DNA of 64,000 bases from Calonectria ilicicola. Lineage: Eukaryota; Ascomycota; Sordariomycetes; Hypocreales; Nectriaceae. The stretch spans positions 372,001-436,000 of the forward strand of contig CP085830.1 in assembly GCA_020809705.1 (NCBI GenBank). Direction: 5' to 3'. The notes beneath the pieces are model-generated. The model ran no database searches. It saw only the letters and a program-made list of their open reading frames with translations, and was not told the origin of the DNA. The position numbers and the translations under genes were made by a program. Below, piece by piece: positions 1-11,872 of this stretch (the first letter of the stretch is position 1; every line of letters starts with the position of its first letter).

Positions 1-735
1 ATCTAAGCGGAGATCAACCAAGCGCTGAAATGCATCGGTTCTGAGGGCGAGCTGCACGGTGGAGAGAATTTCAGTGATTGCGACGATGTCGTAACAAACT
101 GCCCAGGTGGCATTATCCTTCGGGGCTATAATGGTTGCTCTAGGGAAGGAAAGGTGAAAGGCCTCAACAGTCCGAAGGCATCCAAATATGTCAGACAGTA
201 AGGCATGCTCATTGGCTTTGTCGACGTGAAACTGAGGCGGAGCACCATCTTTCCGTGGTATTACCTCGTCCTGGCAATCATTGGCCGCTAGGAAGCTCAA
301 ATTATTATCGCGTTCTCTCATACGTTCGTAATTAAATACGTAGCGCCTCTTGAATGTTAATGCGTCCATTAGGTCATTTATTATAATCTTTTTGACAGGG
401 GGGCCTCTTGGGCGAGCACAGCAGCTCAATGCTCGGTTAAGCTGATCCTTGGAGCTGAATCTGAGCGGCCACCAGAAATGTTGCTGCAGAAGGTCTGATG
501 CTGCTGTATTCCAATCGCGCGATACGAGTCTCAGATTCAGCAAATCTGGTAAATCAGCTTCCATGCGATGGAGCGGACTTTTCACACCGTTTTCGGGTGC
601 ATCTTCCCTCGCGCTGAATAATGAATCATCGTCCAAACGAGGAGTTTTCCAGCTGAACCAAGGATCTAAGGCATAGTAAAAGAGCTGAGAGACAATAATA
701 TGTCTAATCTCTGGAGAAAGTTGCATCGCGCTCAT
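1..735 (-). CDS. F-box-like hypothetical protein, 3'-truncated by window edge
   Basis: An uninterrupted reading frame of 245 codons runs off the left edge of the window. It starts at the ATG at 735, with an in-frame TAG six codons upstream. The protein begins MSAMQLSPEIRHIIVSQLFY, which has the L-P/S-PEI-hydrophobic-hydrophobic-L spacing of an F-box. It continues with LLNLRLVSRDWNTAASDLL, the typical second half of an F-box (LRLVSRxW). Known F-box proteins recruit substrates to SCF ubiquitin ligases; that role here is inference. The rest of the visible part matches no family I recognise. No intron is needed in the visible part. Confidence is high that it is a gene and moderate that it is F-box-like. 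Confidence 0.65.
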   Translation of the reverse strand, partial: MSAMQLSPEIRHIIVSQLFYYALDPWFSWKTPRLDDDSLFSAREDAPENGVKSPLHRMEADLPDLLNLRLVSRDWNTAASDLLQQHFWWPLRFSSKDQLNRALSCCARPRGPPVKKIIINDLMDALTFKRRYVFNYERMRERDNNLSFLAANDCQDEVIPRKDGAPPQFHVDKANEHALLSDIFGCLRTVEAFHLSFPRATIIAPKDNATWAVCYDIVAITEILSTVQLALRTDAFQRLVDLRLD

Positions 736-1300
736 ATCGGGCTCCGGCTTCTAGGGTAATGCGATGCGATTGATGGTGTGGAATTTTTGCCCTCAACGTG
801 TTTTGAGTTTTCCTTGATTAGATCGGCCCCTCACGTGATCATGACTCTAGCTGATCACCCTGCGCAAAATCGTAGAGTAAGCAAAAAAGTCGGGAATGGT
901 TGGTCGTTTGACACAAAAGATATGACGCGCAAGCCTCCTTGCCTTGGATTGATTCACTGCGGGTCCTTGATAACAGTCATTCCTGCAAAGACAAAGTAAT
1001 GTCACCCATGCAACTAATACGCAAAGTTATTCGTACGAAGTACGTGGTACATTGGTATTTAAATATTGGGATTAGACCACAAAACAACTATTGGTACGGG
1101 CATTATAGATATATGTAGAACTGGTTTTGCGAAGGTGAACATCTAGTCTGACAGCGGGTGCAAGGAGCATGTCGGTCGAGCGTGTCTCAGTGAAGGAAGG
1201 TGTTTGGACTTCTTGCAAGTGTTGGCGAACAACGTCGAAAAGATCGTATTCCAGTGATGAATCATATGTTACATTATATTTTCCAATAATCCAGCCCAAC
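736..1300. other. Intergenic region
   Basis: It lies between the start of the F-box-like gene and the end of the rhodopsin-domain gene. Only short overlapping reading frames occur, and none has family similarity or convincing splice structure. I see no gene in it. Confidence 0.5.
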
Positions 1301-2365
1301 TCACACGCTGGATTCTTGTTGTTGTCTCGAGGAGATAGCGGGCTCTGTTGGCAAATTAGGGATCTCACTCATGTGGCTGACATTAGAACCCAGTTTGCCC
1401 CACGACTTTGAGTTTTTCTGCTCATAGGATGCTTGGGCGGATCTCGCACTGTTTGCAAAGTATGGTCGCAAGCCAGGTAAAGAGGCAATGAGAAGGCAAA
1501 TATTACAGTCAAGCGTATAGAGCAACACTATGCATTGAGAAAGACAGGTTCTTAGTCTTGGGATGTAAACGACAATTGAGGGGGTTAACTCACTGACTAA
1601 GCTCAGACTACATGGAGTCGATTCACCCGTGGCTGCAATAACCGTAAAGCGAGACAAGCATGCTCCAATATTTATGAGACCTAGAAGAAAGGTGCCATAA
1701 AGCCCAATCTTAAGGCTTGTCTGAAGAGTAAATTCGGAAACAATAAGCCATGGCAAGCCGAACACTATATTTGTCAGGTCTTACCCATAACGAACTTCTT
1801 GGACCCTTACGTATAATATCGGTGGCAAAATGTATGCCCCAGGTTATATGGTAGTAAAGACCTGATCTGGGAAACGGACATGTCGTCTGAGTTAGAGACC
1901 TGAGAAAATCTATTACCAACTGCTGATCACCATCGTAAGTTCAGATGATATCAGTGCTTACCAGTGTACCTCAATAGGATGGCAGATAAACAGAAATAAT
2001 GCCATGCTCGTAATGTAGGAACAGAACACAATTATGATCACGGTCCACAATAAAGCCCTTCGTTTTACCATAAAAACCGGGAAAATCTGCAGGTACGTAA
2101 CAAGAAGCACGGCTTTGCTCAGATAGAAAGTAGCCAAGAATGGAATTTGATCCAGCCATTCAAGCTATGAACAAATGCTTAGCACATAGACAATGGCGTG
2201 GTGTTTGGATTATAATAAGCTTACCTTGAGTATCTGGGCTAGGTCTTCAGGGCCTCTGGTATACCCCCTAAGATTCCATTTCACCTGAGGCTCCAGAGCA
2301 CCGAGCTGCATGAACTTTACGGGAAACACTGTAGCTGCTACACCAGAAAGCAGGGAAGATACCAT
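1301..2365 (-). CDS. Fungal rhodopsin-domain (PTH11/SAT4-like) integral membrane protein, short N-terminus
   Basis: Assembled as exons 2365-2225, 2164-1962, 1899-1811, 1764-1594 and 1527-1301. Donors are GTAAGC, GTAAGC, GTAAGG and GTGAGT, and all junctions keep frame. The product shows the later part of the fungal rhodopsin-domain fold: a helix with FYLSKAVLLVTYLQIFPVF, a helix ending MALFLFICHPIEVHW, ITWGIHFATDIILFGLPWL, KIGLYGTFLLGLINIGACLSRF as a long helix (read in two parts), and the closing LLIASLPGLRPYF. These match the conserved order in SAT4/PTH11-type plasma-membrane proteins. The usual first two transmembrane helices are not visible. An alternative ATG at 2430 lies in another frame and would need an unusually short (~39 bp) intron. 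The last intron is 66 bp and could be retained without a frameshift. It may be a truncated or decaying copy. Confidence 0.5.
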
Positions 2366-2430
2366 ACTAGAATTGTAATTGGTCCAGGGGGGTTGCGATC
2401 CATAATTGACTGCCCGCCGGCGGTTGTCAT

Positions 2431-3233
2431 TCTAGAGTGGAATTAATAAGATAATCCTTGAAAAAAGGGAAGAGGGAAATTCCGGGGACGAAACGTTTTA
2501 GATGCCGTCGGAAAAGTGGGCTGTTTTGTAAATTTTGAACAAAGTTTTCTGGAGAGTAGCTTTACTCGAACGCGGCAGGTCTCTGAAGACTGGAATGTGA
2601 CTAGAACCAAAAAGGATCATGGTTCTAAAAGAAACAGGTCTACAGATCTTGAGAGGTCGACACTTATGGCATCTTTTCTTCAACTGTGATGTGCCCAGAA
2701 TTGCATTGAGACTTGGAGGAAAATGCACCATCTACTTTGGTGCTCTAGCCAATTGTGTGACCTGGGTAACCCGGGTGTGTATTATGCTCTTTCTGGATTT
2801 ACACCGATTAAGTAAATATGATGGGTATGGTTAAAAGATCTTTCGAATCATGGTTTACGCTAACGGAGGTTGCCATTATTTGACTATTAAGGTTCCCCAT
2901 CAAATCGCTCGTGAACTGACTGATTTAGATGACACCCCATACCAAACGCCTCACCCATGAAAATGGGATTTTACAAATGAGTTTGGATTAGATGCAAAAT
3001 ATTTAATTCTCTGTTCTTCACATTACCTGTGCTATTCTCTATCCTTATTTTCTTCGCATAGATGCTCTTTTTCAGATCTACTAAAAATATTGCTTGCATT
3101 TTTTATTAATTCCTTTTTTTTTTAAGCAGCGTTCACAAGCCATAGCTAGAAGAGAGGCCATTTTTAACAAATCTCTCTAAAACACACGCGTACACACACA
3201 AACAACTAGGACGTTCATAAAACCATAAACTAA
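2431..3233. other. Intergenic region, T-rich 3' part
   Basis: No coding region is supported. The part 3000-3230 is A+T rich with a poly-T run near 3114 and lies downstream of the transcription factor's stop codon, so it probably holds its 3' UTR. Confidence 0.5.
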
Positions 3234-6200
3234 CTATAGTTCTAGACTATTTATAATACAGATGCTAGCTTTCCTAAGATCTATTATAAGTTGTAGTAAA
3301 TTTTCCACGAGTGGTGGCATTAAAATATTTTCCTTCCCTGACTGTGCGTTCTTTTGTAATATTTCTTGCACAACACCCAAAACAGCTACTATATTAGATA
3401 GAGAAATGGGAATAGATTCCAATAATTCAGTATTCTGTGAGAAACTCACGCTTGGAATTCCACGGCCTAAAGCAATAAAACGTCTAAAGTCTTCTGTATC
3501 AGGCCCATCTAACCGAATGGTATTTGCTGGTGTCTGTAGCGGTGATGTTTGCGACCCACCTTCGCGGGGCGAGTTCCGTAATGAGATCAGACCATATGTC
3601 CAGCATGTCAAACTAGCATGATAGACAGCAATGGCTTGGAAGTTTCGCAATTGTCTGGCAGGGAAATCCCTCGCCGCACGGAGTACTTGGCCTGCACCAC
3701 AGATTGCTTGTCGGGCGCTTGGAAGGATAGCCCATTCCTGTAGTTCTGGAAGCACACGACGGGCTTCCTCTAGATCTTCCTTGCCCGCAAACAACTGAAT
3801 TTTCTCAAGAGATATATTTAAGTATACTGTTAGTAATCCTAGCATCAGATGAACTTCAGGCGTTTGGATTTCCTCAACCTCTCCAACGACCACTTGTAAG
3901 TTATCAAGCGTCTGACAGAGGTCTTGATGAAGTGTTTCAGTTGCACTGCGGTGGCCAGAGCGGGCTCCAAGGACGTTTGTAAGTTGAGTCCACTCCCAAA
4001 TCATTCCCCACATCCCGTAAAGAGTAATCATGGCAGAAAGGTGAAGATCATAGCGGTTAGTCAGACAGGAAAGTTCGAGTGGTTGCTGTAGCAAGCCCAC
4101 GAGAGAAGGGCTAGGCTGTTCGATTGCCTGACTTGGTTTCTTTAGATAGATGTCTCTCCACTGCTCCGCATCCCTTGCTTCCCAGAGTTCTCTCGATTCT
4201 GGTAGGGGCAACATCATTTCTGCATAGGAAATCTGAGGACTAACAAGAAAAGCCATTGATAACTGCGCATCCAAAATAAAGGCACAAAACGACAATCGTT
4301 TTCGCAACTCTTGTTGTATCCAGTCAAGCCATTTCTTGTGTAACACCTCTCCAGTATCCTGGGGATATGGGGCTTGGGCTGGCTTGTTGCATTTTTGGAA
4401 TTGTCCACTGCGACGGAGCATCTTTGGCGGGAGAGAACAGATGTGAGAAGACCGTCTATCAGGATTGATCGAGTAGTGGATTTGACTTACCGTGAACAAG
4501 GCATGCGTTTGACTTTCTGCAATTTCCATCTTGCGCTTTCTACCACTCCAAAGTCCAATTTCAAGATAAAATAATAACGTCTGCATGATCCATAATTCTC
4601 TTACAAGCGCGTTTGACTTTTCGCATTGCTTCATAATGACTAAGCAAAGAGCCTCTTGGAAAGCGAAGCCAAACTCCTGCAGTGCTTTAGTATCTGACAG
4701 AACCGCGCTGGCGGTAATCACTGCACCGAGAAGCACAGGTTCCGCTTTGTTTGGATTGAAAGTTGCTGCATGAATAAAAGATGTAGACATGGACAAGGTC
4801 TGTGCCATGTAGCTTTGAATCAATTCATCCAGAAGCTGAGGCGGAGGAAAGGAAGACGCAATGGCGACGCCTTTTTCATCATCACAGGTGCTTAATATTA
4901 TGGCTAATAGGCGATTGCAAGCGGCAGTACTCAGAGCTTCTCTAGATACGCGCTGCTCCTGATACGGTTGAACAAATGAACTGACTGAAAGCTGCATCAT
5001 ATGTGCTTCTGCGTTGTCTCTCTGAGCCGGCAGCCAACGCGAAAGCGATGACTTTTGAAATGCCACTACGCCGACACCAGCATGCTGTTTTGAGAGGACA
5101 TGGTTGGTTGTTGTTTGCGATATATACTGCGTGAATTCTTCACCTGGCTGCCTGTGGCAATGATGCGGCTGGTTGAGTGTTTGGTATGCGTGGGAACTAT
5201 TTGGCAATGGCCAATGGGCAGAAATATTAGGCCATCCAATTTGGACATCCCCGTCTAAACTGAAGTCCAGCACGTCCCAGGCGCGGGGATTTGCTGCTAA
5301 CCAGTTGGACTGGCTATCATTTCCCAAGACACTTGTATCGGGAGTTACCATGACATCACAAAGGAAGTCTGAAAACTGGGTTTCTGGCAACAGCTGCGTA
5401 TGGGAGTCGGTGGTACCATTGAGAAAAGAATACATGTTTTGAGAGGAATCTACCGTAAGCGGAGAATGAGTGTTAGGGATATAGAGAGGGAGAACGGAGG
5501 ATGTCAGACCTTGCGTGTCAGTTGAGTCTAATGGTGAAGGAGTCAGCAACTGGTGATCCGAAATCAAGACAGGCTCATAATCTGAAGGCGTATTTGCAGC
5601 AAACCCCTCGCCATTATGAGGCTGAGGAATCCCTGTCTCTATAGTCATGTTATGTCAGTATACATGAATTGGGTGAGCAGTGATCGAATTTTTGGGACCA
5701 CAAGCCTTTTATTGGGGTCGAAACTTTGTTGGTCAGTTGACCAGAAAATTCACATGAGATCTGTAGCTGCTGACATCGCGAGCAAGGCTTGTTATCATCA
5801 CACTTGGCTTTAGCGATGGCACATCCTTGGCAGGCCGCTGAAACTCGGTTCTGTTGAGAGGTAAAGAGTCGTGGTCTTTTGCCATTATTCGCAGCTTCTT
5901 GGTGAGATTGTATATGCCGCTTGAGAAGATCTCTGTACATTCTGGTTAGCACACGGATCACTGCTGACAGGGTTTTGACTAAATAGAGGCTTTTCTGTAG
6001 CGGGGAACGTACGCTCTTCCGAAGCACTTTTGACATATTTGACACTGAAAAGGCCGTTCTTTGAGATCTGCATATTAATATCAGCACCATTAGGACTGGA
6101 ATTGATATCGGAAACGAAGAATAAGCATCATACGCGAACGGACATGACGGGCAAGGTGGTCCACGCGTGTGTAGGTTCGCTGGCACTGAGTGCACTGATA

Positions 6201-6254
6201 CCGGCCTTGGCTTGAAGAGGTCCCACGCGATGAATCCCTAGAGAAGTCCGCCAT
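3234..6254 (-). CDS. C2H2 plus Zn2Cys6 dual zinc-finger transcription factor
   Basis: Exons 6254-6134, 6067-6013, 5932-5742, 5638-4491 and 4421-3234 give a 900-residue protein. The intron 4490-4422 (GTAAGT...AAAG, 69 bp) is in frame. Residues ~18-70 hold two C2H2 fingers (YQCTQCQRTYTRVDHLARH, then FQCQICQKCFGRADLLKRH). They are followed by a Zn2Cys6 cluster ACQGCAIAKAKCDDNKPCSR with QQLQISC, spacing CX2CX6CX5CX2CX6C. The remaining ~750 residues fit the fungal-specific transcription factor (middle homology) domain, for example the helix FQEALCLVIMKQCEKSN. Such hybrids are nuclear DNA-binding regulators. The gene sits next to a sugar transporter and a GH3 gene, so it is a plausible local regulator; that is inference. 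The weakest point is the third intron, whose donor GTCAAC is atypical but is the only one that keeps frame. Confidence 0.88.
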
Positions 6255-6641
6255 GGCCTCAGTCCTTAGGAGAGCAAAAGGACCTGCTGATTTTTGAAAT
6301 GATTGTTTAGAAATTGAGACAGAAGATGGGGGTAAACAAGGGGATTTCTGTCCGTCTTTTGGGACAATTAGCTCAATCGTGGTTTTAACTCGATCATGTG
6401 GTCCCGAAGAATGGTGGGGCCGAGGGACGTAGCCCCACCTACGAACTATTTTAACCGACGGCTCAGCATGAGATTTAATATTCGTATAATCAGATGGTAA
6501 TAGGACTATAATGTCTACTGGCTTTTAATATATAATATAAATAACCAGTATCAAAGCCAATATGTATCTAGCTTGAGAGAAAAGAAGAATTGCTCAGCGC
6601 CAATGGATCAAGGGTGTCTAGTTGCAGCTCTCATGGTGCAT
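6255..6641. other. Intergenic region between transcription factor start and transporter end
   Basis: Holds the transcription factor promoter and the transporter 3' region. It includes a short near-palindrome TGGGGC...GCCCCA around 6415-6440. No gene is seen. Confidence 0.5.
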
Positions 6642-8413
6642 TTATGCAGCAGCGGCTCGGGCTTGATCTTTCGTGGCTTGGAATCGGCGGGCAGGTATGT
6701 CGTTTTCATACATCCAATCCACTTCTGCGACACTGAGACCCTTAGTTTCGGGTACGATCCAAAAAGCAGCCACGAGGTAAATGACTGACAATCCTCCATA
6801 CACAAATCCCGTCCTGGCACCTAGATTCCCCGCATCTATATTGTAGATGTACGGTGTAATGAAAGAAAACACCCATTGTACAATAGCGTTGGAGACGACT
6901 GCTATGGATTGGGTCTTCGCCCGCAGCCGGTAAGAGGACATTTCGGCCGCCAGCGCCCAGCCAGGTGACAAAAATGAAACAACACCCCATGCAATTAGGA
7001 CATTCATGATGACGGCGATAGCCCAGATAGCACCGATGCCGGGAACATAGTATAGCCCTCCAATAATGAAGAGAAGGATAATGGAGACGAGAGGTCCGGT
7101 CAGAAAGAGAAGACGGCGACCTATCTTCTCAAATACTGTCCAACTAGCGATGACCAAGCAAATGGACAGTGCAAAGCCTCCAATACCAATGTCGTAGACA
7201 TGGGCCACGGGAAGACCGGCAATGAGGAGCAGGTATATATTCTGTGTCAGCAGCTGAGAGCCACAGATATTTAGGCCCGAAATGATGAAAATGACTGAGA
7301 GTGTCCGTCGAAGATCGGATCCCTTGAAGCAGTCCATATACCGTCCAGCTACGACTTCGTGGCCAGTATTTTCATTTCGAATCATTTTGACGAGATATTC
7401 GAATCGTGCATCAACGGAATTATCCTTGCCGTATATGGTAGCTATTGATTTCTTGGCTTCGTCTAGTTTGCCCTTGATGATCAGGTATACAGGAGATCTG
7501 TGATAATGATTATATCAGTCCTGTGTACTCACCATGTTCAAATCTATAGAGGATACTTACTCAGGAACAAACGGAAACAGGAGGATGAGTAACGCAGCCA
7601 AAGGCCATTGGATCGCAAAGACAGTTCTAAATGCCCGGGGATGCGTGTCGGTAACCAGAGCTCGGATAATACCGAGTCCTAGCATCTGCATGGATGTTTG
7701 GAAAAGAATTAAAGACGACTGAACGATATCACGTAAACGAGGCGATGATATCTATTGAGTGGTAGCTCTTGTCAGTTATCCGAAAGGCAGATGGTAAAGA
7801 GTTCAGGTACCTCAGATGCCCAGGCAGTGGCGGCAGCGAAAAGAGCACCAATAGCCCAGCCATTTAGCATTTTGCCAACTAGCAAGACCCCGCGGCTGGT
7901 TGCGAAGAATTGGACAGTGACGCCAGCACAAGAAAACAATGCCATGCTGATTATAGTCCGCTTACGGCCGAAATGGTCCATGAAGAATCCAATTCCAAAT
8001 CCCCCCATTGCTTGTGCTAGCCAGGTCATAGCTGTCCAGACTGAAGTCCATATCGACGGCAGGTATACCTCCCCTTCAGCTGTCTTGTCTCCGAAATATA
8101 ATGTAAAGGCTGGCATGGCGATGGAAGCCCCGTTTACGACGCCATCGTATCCATAACAGGCTCCGACAAGGAAAGCGGCAGAGGCTATCTTTGTTTAGCT
8201 TCTTTCAAAGATCCACTCTTGGTGTAAGAGAAACCATTACTTACCATAAAAGAGCATGCGTGAGTGCGCTTTGCAGGCTTCCCAAAGCGAAAGGTCACGT
8301 TCTGAATCAATAAGCTGGGAGCCGATTTCGACACCAATGGAGTCGAAACCATTTGTGGCAGAGATGGCCTCCACATTCTCTGTTGAAGGTTTATAATCAT
8401 CATCTCGCTCCAT
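6642..8413 (-). CDS. MFS sugar transporter (SP family, alpha-glucoside/maltose-permease-like)
   Basis: Four exons (8413-8245, 8184-7811, 7751-7561, 7497-6642) encode 529 residues. Diagnostic features are the early helix AAFLVGACYGYDGVVNGASI, the loop motif GFFMDHFGRKRT, the post-helix-6 motif PESPVYLIIKG, the second-half motif FEKIGRRLL and the terminal PETKGLSVAEVDWMYE. This is the standard order of the twelve-helix sugar porter family, with strongest resemblance to fungal alpha-glucoside permeases. The expected role is proton-coupled uptake of a mono- or disaccharide at the plasma membrane. It is divergently transcribed from a GH3 beta-glucosidase across a 675 bp shared promoter, which suggests that the substrate is a beta-glucoside or an oligosaccharide product. 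Intron 2 donor is GTACCT. All exon phases agree and no lesion was found. Confidence 0.9.
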
Positions 8414-8735
8414 GGTTAAACGTACTCAAGTTTCATGCTCCTGAATAGAAAGGCGTTTCAATTTGGGCTTGTGATGGCGAGTATGATGGATATTTAAGAA
8501 GACACAGTAATAATATCATCCTGAAAGCGGAGACCTTAGAAGCGTAAAGGTGGGGAGGGACCTGTGATCAGTTAGTCAACTCAGTATCGTGCATTGCTAG
8601 CCTTACCCCAGACCGCGAATTCATTCGGTAAGATTCTGGGGAAGACAAAGCCCCCACCGACTCATCTGAACAGGGCATATTGGTGAATTGAGTATGCTAT
8701 GCTACGCTGTCCAAGTGGTGTTGCGCCAACAAGGG

Positions 8736-8748
8736 CCGGGAAGTGGGG
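8736..8748 (+). promoter_or_regulatory. Repeated motif copy 1 (CCGGGAAGTGGGG)
   Basis: First of three direct copies in the divergent promoter. It is followed a few bases later by ATTACGGCA. It is a candidate regulator-binding site, inferred from repetition only. Confidence 0.4.
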
Positions 8749-8795
8749 GAATCTATTACGGCATAGGCTGATTGGTTGGCTATGGTTTGTGTGGG

Positions 8796-8808
8796 GCGGG
8801 AAGTGGTG
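8796..8808 (+). promoter_or_regulatory. Repeated motif copy 2 (GCGGGAAGTGGTG)
   Basis: Second copy, 60 bp after the first and in the same orientation. It is identical to copy 3 over 13 bases. Confidence 0.45.
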
Positions 8809-8864
8809 CAAAACTAACTATAACGACCAATTGATCAGCGAGCTAGCTGCCTCATGTGGGGTTG

Positions 8865-8877
8865 GCGGGAAGTGGTG
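8865..8877 (+). promoter_or_regulatory. Repeated motif copy 3 (GCGGGAAGTGGTG)
   Basis: Third copy, 69 bp after the second. It is followed by CAGATTACGGCA, so the flank is also partly repeated relative to copy 1. Confidence 0.45.
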
Positions 8878-9088
8878 CAGATTACGGCAAGTCGGCTTCA
8901 TGAAGCTGAACCGGGCGGTTTTTGACTGGTGTGCAGTTATGGTCGATTCCACTTGCAAGGAAGCTGGCATTTGGGAATCAGGTATATATTTGCCTTTATC
9001 AAGCGCCGTGAAAAGATGGATGTTTTGATGTCTGTCGCTGGCTCTTGAGGTGATCGTCAACTACCCGAGCATCTCACTCTTAAACAAC

Positions 9089-11872
9089 ATGGCTGGCAAC
9101 TCCGTCGTTATGGAGAGAATTTCATTGCCTCTTGACTCGGAAAAGGTGAAATCGCAGTTATTGCAGTTGTCCTTGGAAGAGAAAGTGAGCCTCCTCGCAG
9201 GTTCAGGATTTGCTACGACAGCTGCGATAAGTCGACTTGGAATCCCTTCTTTAAAGGTACGTGAGAAGATATTTCGCTTCTGATGGTTGTCAGAGGAATA
9301 GATTTTGCTAACCATAACATGCGCTTTCAGCTCGCTGAAGGGGTCAACGGTGTGAAGGATGCTTTGGCTATAGATAGCGGCCACTCTGTAGGAGATGTCC
9401 TGGCAGGAGCGGGCCCTACGACAGTCTGCTTCCCAAGTACTTCCTGTTTCGGCGCGACATGGAACATTGACTTGATGCATCGTCTAGGTGAGGCCCTTGG
9501 TAGCCAGGCCAGGGCCAAGGATGTCGCAACTATCATGGGCCCGGGAGTAAACTTACACCGAGACCCTCGATGCGGCCGTAACTTTGAGTATTTTAGCGAG
9601 GACCCGGTTCTGACTGGATCTCTCGCAGCGGCCTTGATTAACGGCATTCAAAGTCATGGAGTGGGCGCTTGTGCTAAGCATTTCGTCGCAAACGACTCCG
9701 AGAACCACCGAAGAGCATACAACGTCGTGGACCCATCTGGAGGTAGAACTCTGAGAGAACTGTATCTGACCGCTTTTCAAGAAGTACTTATTCACTCTAA
9801 CCCGGCAGCCATAATGACATCGTGAGTACCGCCTTGATTACAAGTCACCTACCCATCCAATCAGCGAGCATGAAGCTGACAATCTAATCAAGCTACAACA
9901 AGGTCGAAGGTTTCCATACCTCTGAGACCCCCCTGTTGGCTGAAGTCATCCGCGGCGAATGGGGATATGACGGTGCTATACAGTCAGACTGGTTCGGCAC
10001 TGTGTCAACAGTGCCCTCTATCCTGGCAGGTCAGGATTTGGAGATGCCCGGACCTCCCATCTTTCGAGGTAGCCGCCTCATCCAGGCTGTTAAAGATGGC
10101 CTGGTGCTGATGGATCAGATTGACCAACGAGCAACGAAAATGCTTGAGTGGATTGACAAGGTTACGCATCAATCGACCAAGAAGTCATTGTCTCAGGATG
10201 AGTCGACTGGGACGGCTAGAACGGTTGCTGAGGAAGGTATAGTTCTGTTGAAGAATAGTGGCGCCGTCTTGCCACTTGATTCAATGCAACCAAACAAACT
10301 TGCAATCATCGGCCTGCCAGCAATCGATCTACCAGTGGGCGGCGGTGGTAGTTCGTTGGCTCCCGCACAGTATGTTCGGAATCCATATGACGCCATCAAG
10401 GCAGCGCATGTCGATCCAGACCTAGTTCGATATGGAGGCGGGGTTCGCTGCAACAGGATCCTTCCCTTGATTCCGGCCGATCGAATCTCGACCCCTGATG
10501 GGCAACAAGGTGTCAGGGTCACGTACTACAATAACTCTTTGCCTACCTCACCTGTGTTTGAGGAATGTCAAGAGACAGGGCAGGTTGCAATGCTGGGCAG
10601 GCTTGTACCAGGTCTGGATGAGCCCGGTGGATTTCGATACGAGATGCATACAAGATTTGTCCCAGAGTCTACAGGTAATCATTCAATAGGTGTTCGATCG
10701 ACAGGGGCATACCAACTTTTCATAGATGACTGCGAAGTAAGAGCCCTTGCAAATCTAGATTATTACGCATCTATTAACCAATGTACTAGGTTATTTCAGC
10801 TCCTTCACCAAATTGTAATGCGGAAATCTTTTTATTCACTCCGGCAAATCTAGAGACATCGAAGACATTTCACATGAGTTCGGAGAAGTCATATTCAATC
10901 CGGCTAGTGACAGAATCATACAAGTCAACAATTCAAAAGGAAAATGAGCCCAGCCCGCACTTTACGGAACTTTGTTTCCAATCGGAAGAAACCGATCAGC
11001 AGAACATCGAGGAAGCAGTCTCAGTTGCGAAAAGCTCAGATGTCTCTATTGTTTTTGCAGGGCGGAATAGCCAACATGAGGGCGAAGGATCCGACATGGT
11101 GAATATCAAACTTCCGAATAAACAAGAAAGTCTGATAAGTGCTGTGGCAGCCGTCAGTAAGAAAACGGTTGTGGTGCTTTTCAGTGGAGGGCCTCTGGAT
11201 ATCTCCGAGTTTGTTGATTCAGTTGATGTTATCGTTCATGCACACTACTTGGGGCAAGAAGGTGGACTTGCATTGTCAAGGGTTCTATACGGAGAGGTCA
11301 ATCCAAGTGGTAAACTGGCAACAGCATGGCCGATCCGACTGGAAGACGTTGCGACTTTTGAGAACTTTCCTGCAACTATCAATCCTGACGGCCAACCTGA
11401 GATACATCTTCACGAAGGCATAAAACTTGGCTATCGGCGTCAAAAGGGAGATATACATCCTCGGTATCCTTTCGGATACGGTCTCTCATATACGCAATTC
11501 CAACTTTCTGGCCTATGCGTCGAGCCAAGCCATATTGATGCCATCAAAGAAGACTCTGAAGCTGTAATAAGCATCAAAGTAACCAATACTGGCCAAAGAT
11601 ATGGAGCAGAAGTAATTCAAGCGTATGTAAAACCTTCCGGTGATTCACAAGATTCGCCCGCAACCCTGAGAGGTTTCTCCAAGGTCTTTTTGGAACCTGG
11701 CGCATCATCACAGCAGAGCATAAGGGTAAACATACGTCGAGCATTGAGCTCTTGGGACACGCAGTTGAAGAAGTGGCGAGTGAAATCGGGTACCTACCAT
11801 ATAAGCGTGAATGGTTATGATCACGCCGTGAAGTTGAGCGTTGGCGAAGACTTTACTTGGCTAGGCCTTTAA
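9089..11872 (+). CDS. GH3 beta-glucosidase with PA14 insert and Fn3-like C-terminus
   Basis: Exons 9089-9256, 9331-9821, 9893-10736 and 10790-11872 encode 861 residues. The GH3 N-domain shows GPGVNLHRDPRCGRNFEYFS, KHFVANDSE (substrate-binding Lys-His) and GYDGAIQSDWFGT, whose SDW carries the catalytic nucleophile Asp. A PA14-type insert follows (FRYEMHTRFVPESTGNHSIG region). The GH3 C-domain carries HEGEGSD, which holds the expected acid/base Glu, and FGYGLSYTQF. A fibronectin-III-like domain closes the protein. There is no signal peptide, so it is probably intracellular and would hydrolyse imported beta-glucosides. The usual DGPNG substrate-binding motif reads AEGVNG here, so the normally invariant Asp is replaced by Glu. 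It is divergent from the sugar transporter, consistent with a linked import and hydrolysis role. Confidence 0.93.

Larger units (their letters stand above)
8414..9088. promoter_or_regulatory. Divergent promoter shared by sugar transporter and GH3 beta-glucosidase
   Basis: The 675 bp between two divergent start codons holds three near-identical copies of a GCGGGAAGTGG motif (listed separately). Two of them are followed by ATTACGGCA. No coding frame here is convincing. The arrangement suggests joint control of both genes. Confidence 0.6.

Noticed and set aside
3262..3621. Plus-strand frame of 119 codons
   Set aside because: It lies fully antisense within the transcription factor's coding exon.
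9327..9647. Minus-strand frame of 106 codons
   Set aside because: Antisense shadow of the conserved GH3 domain.
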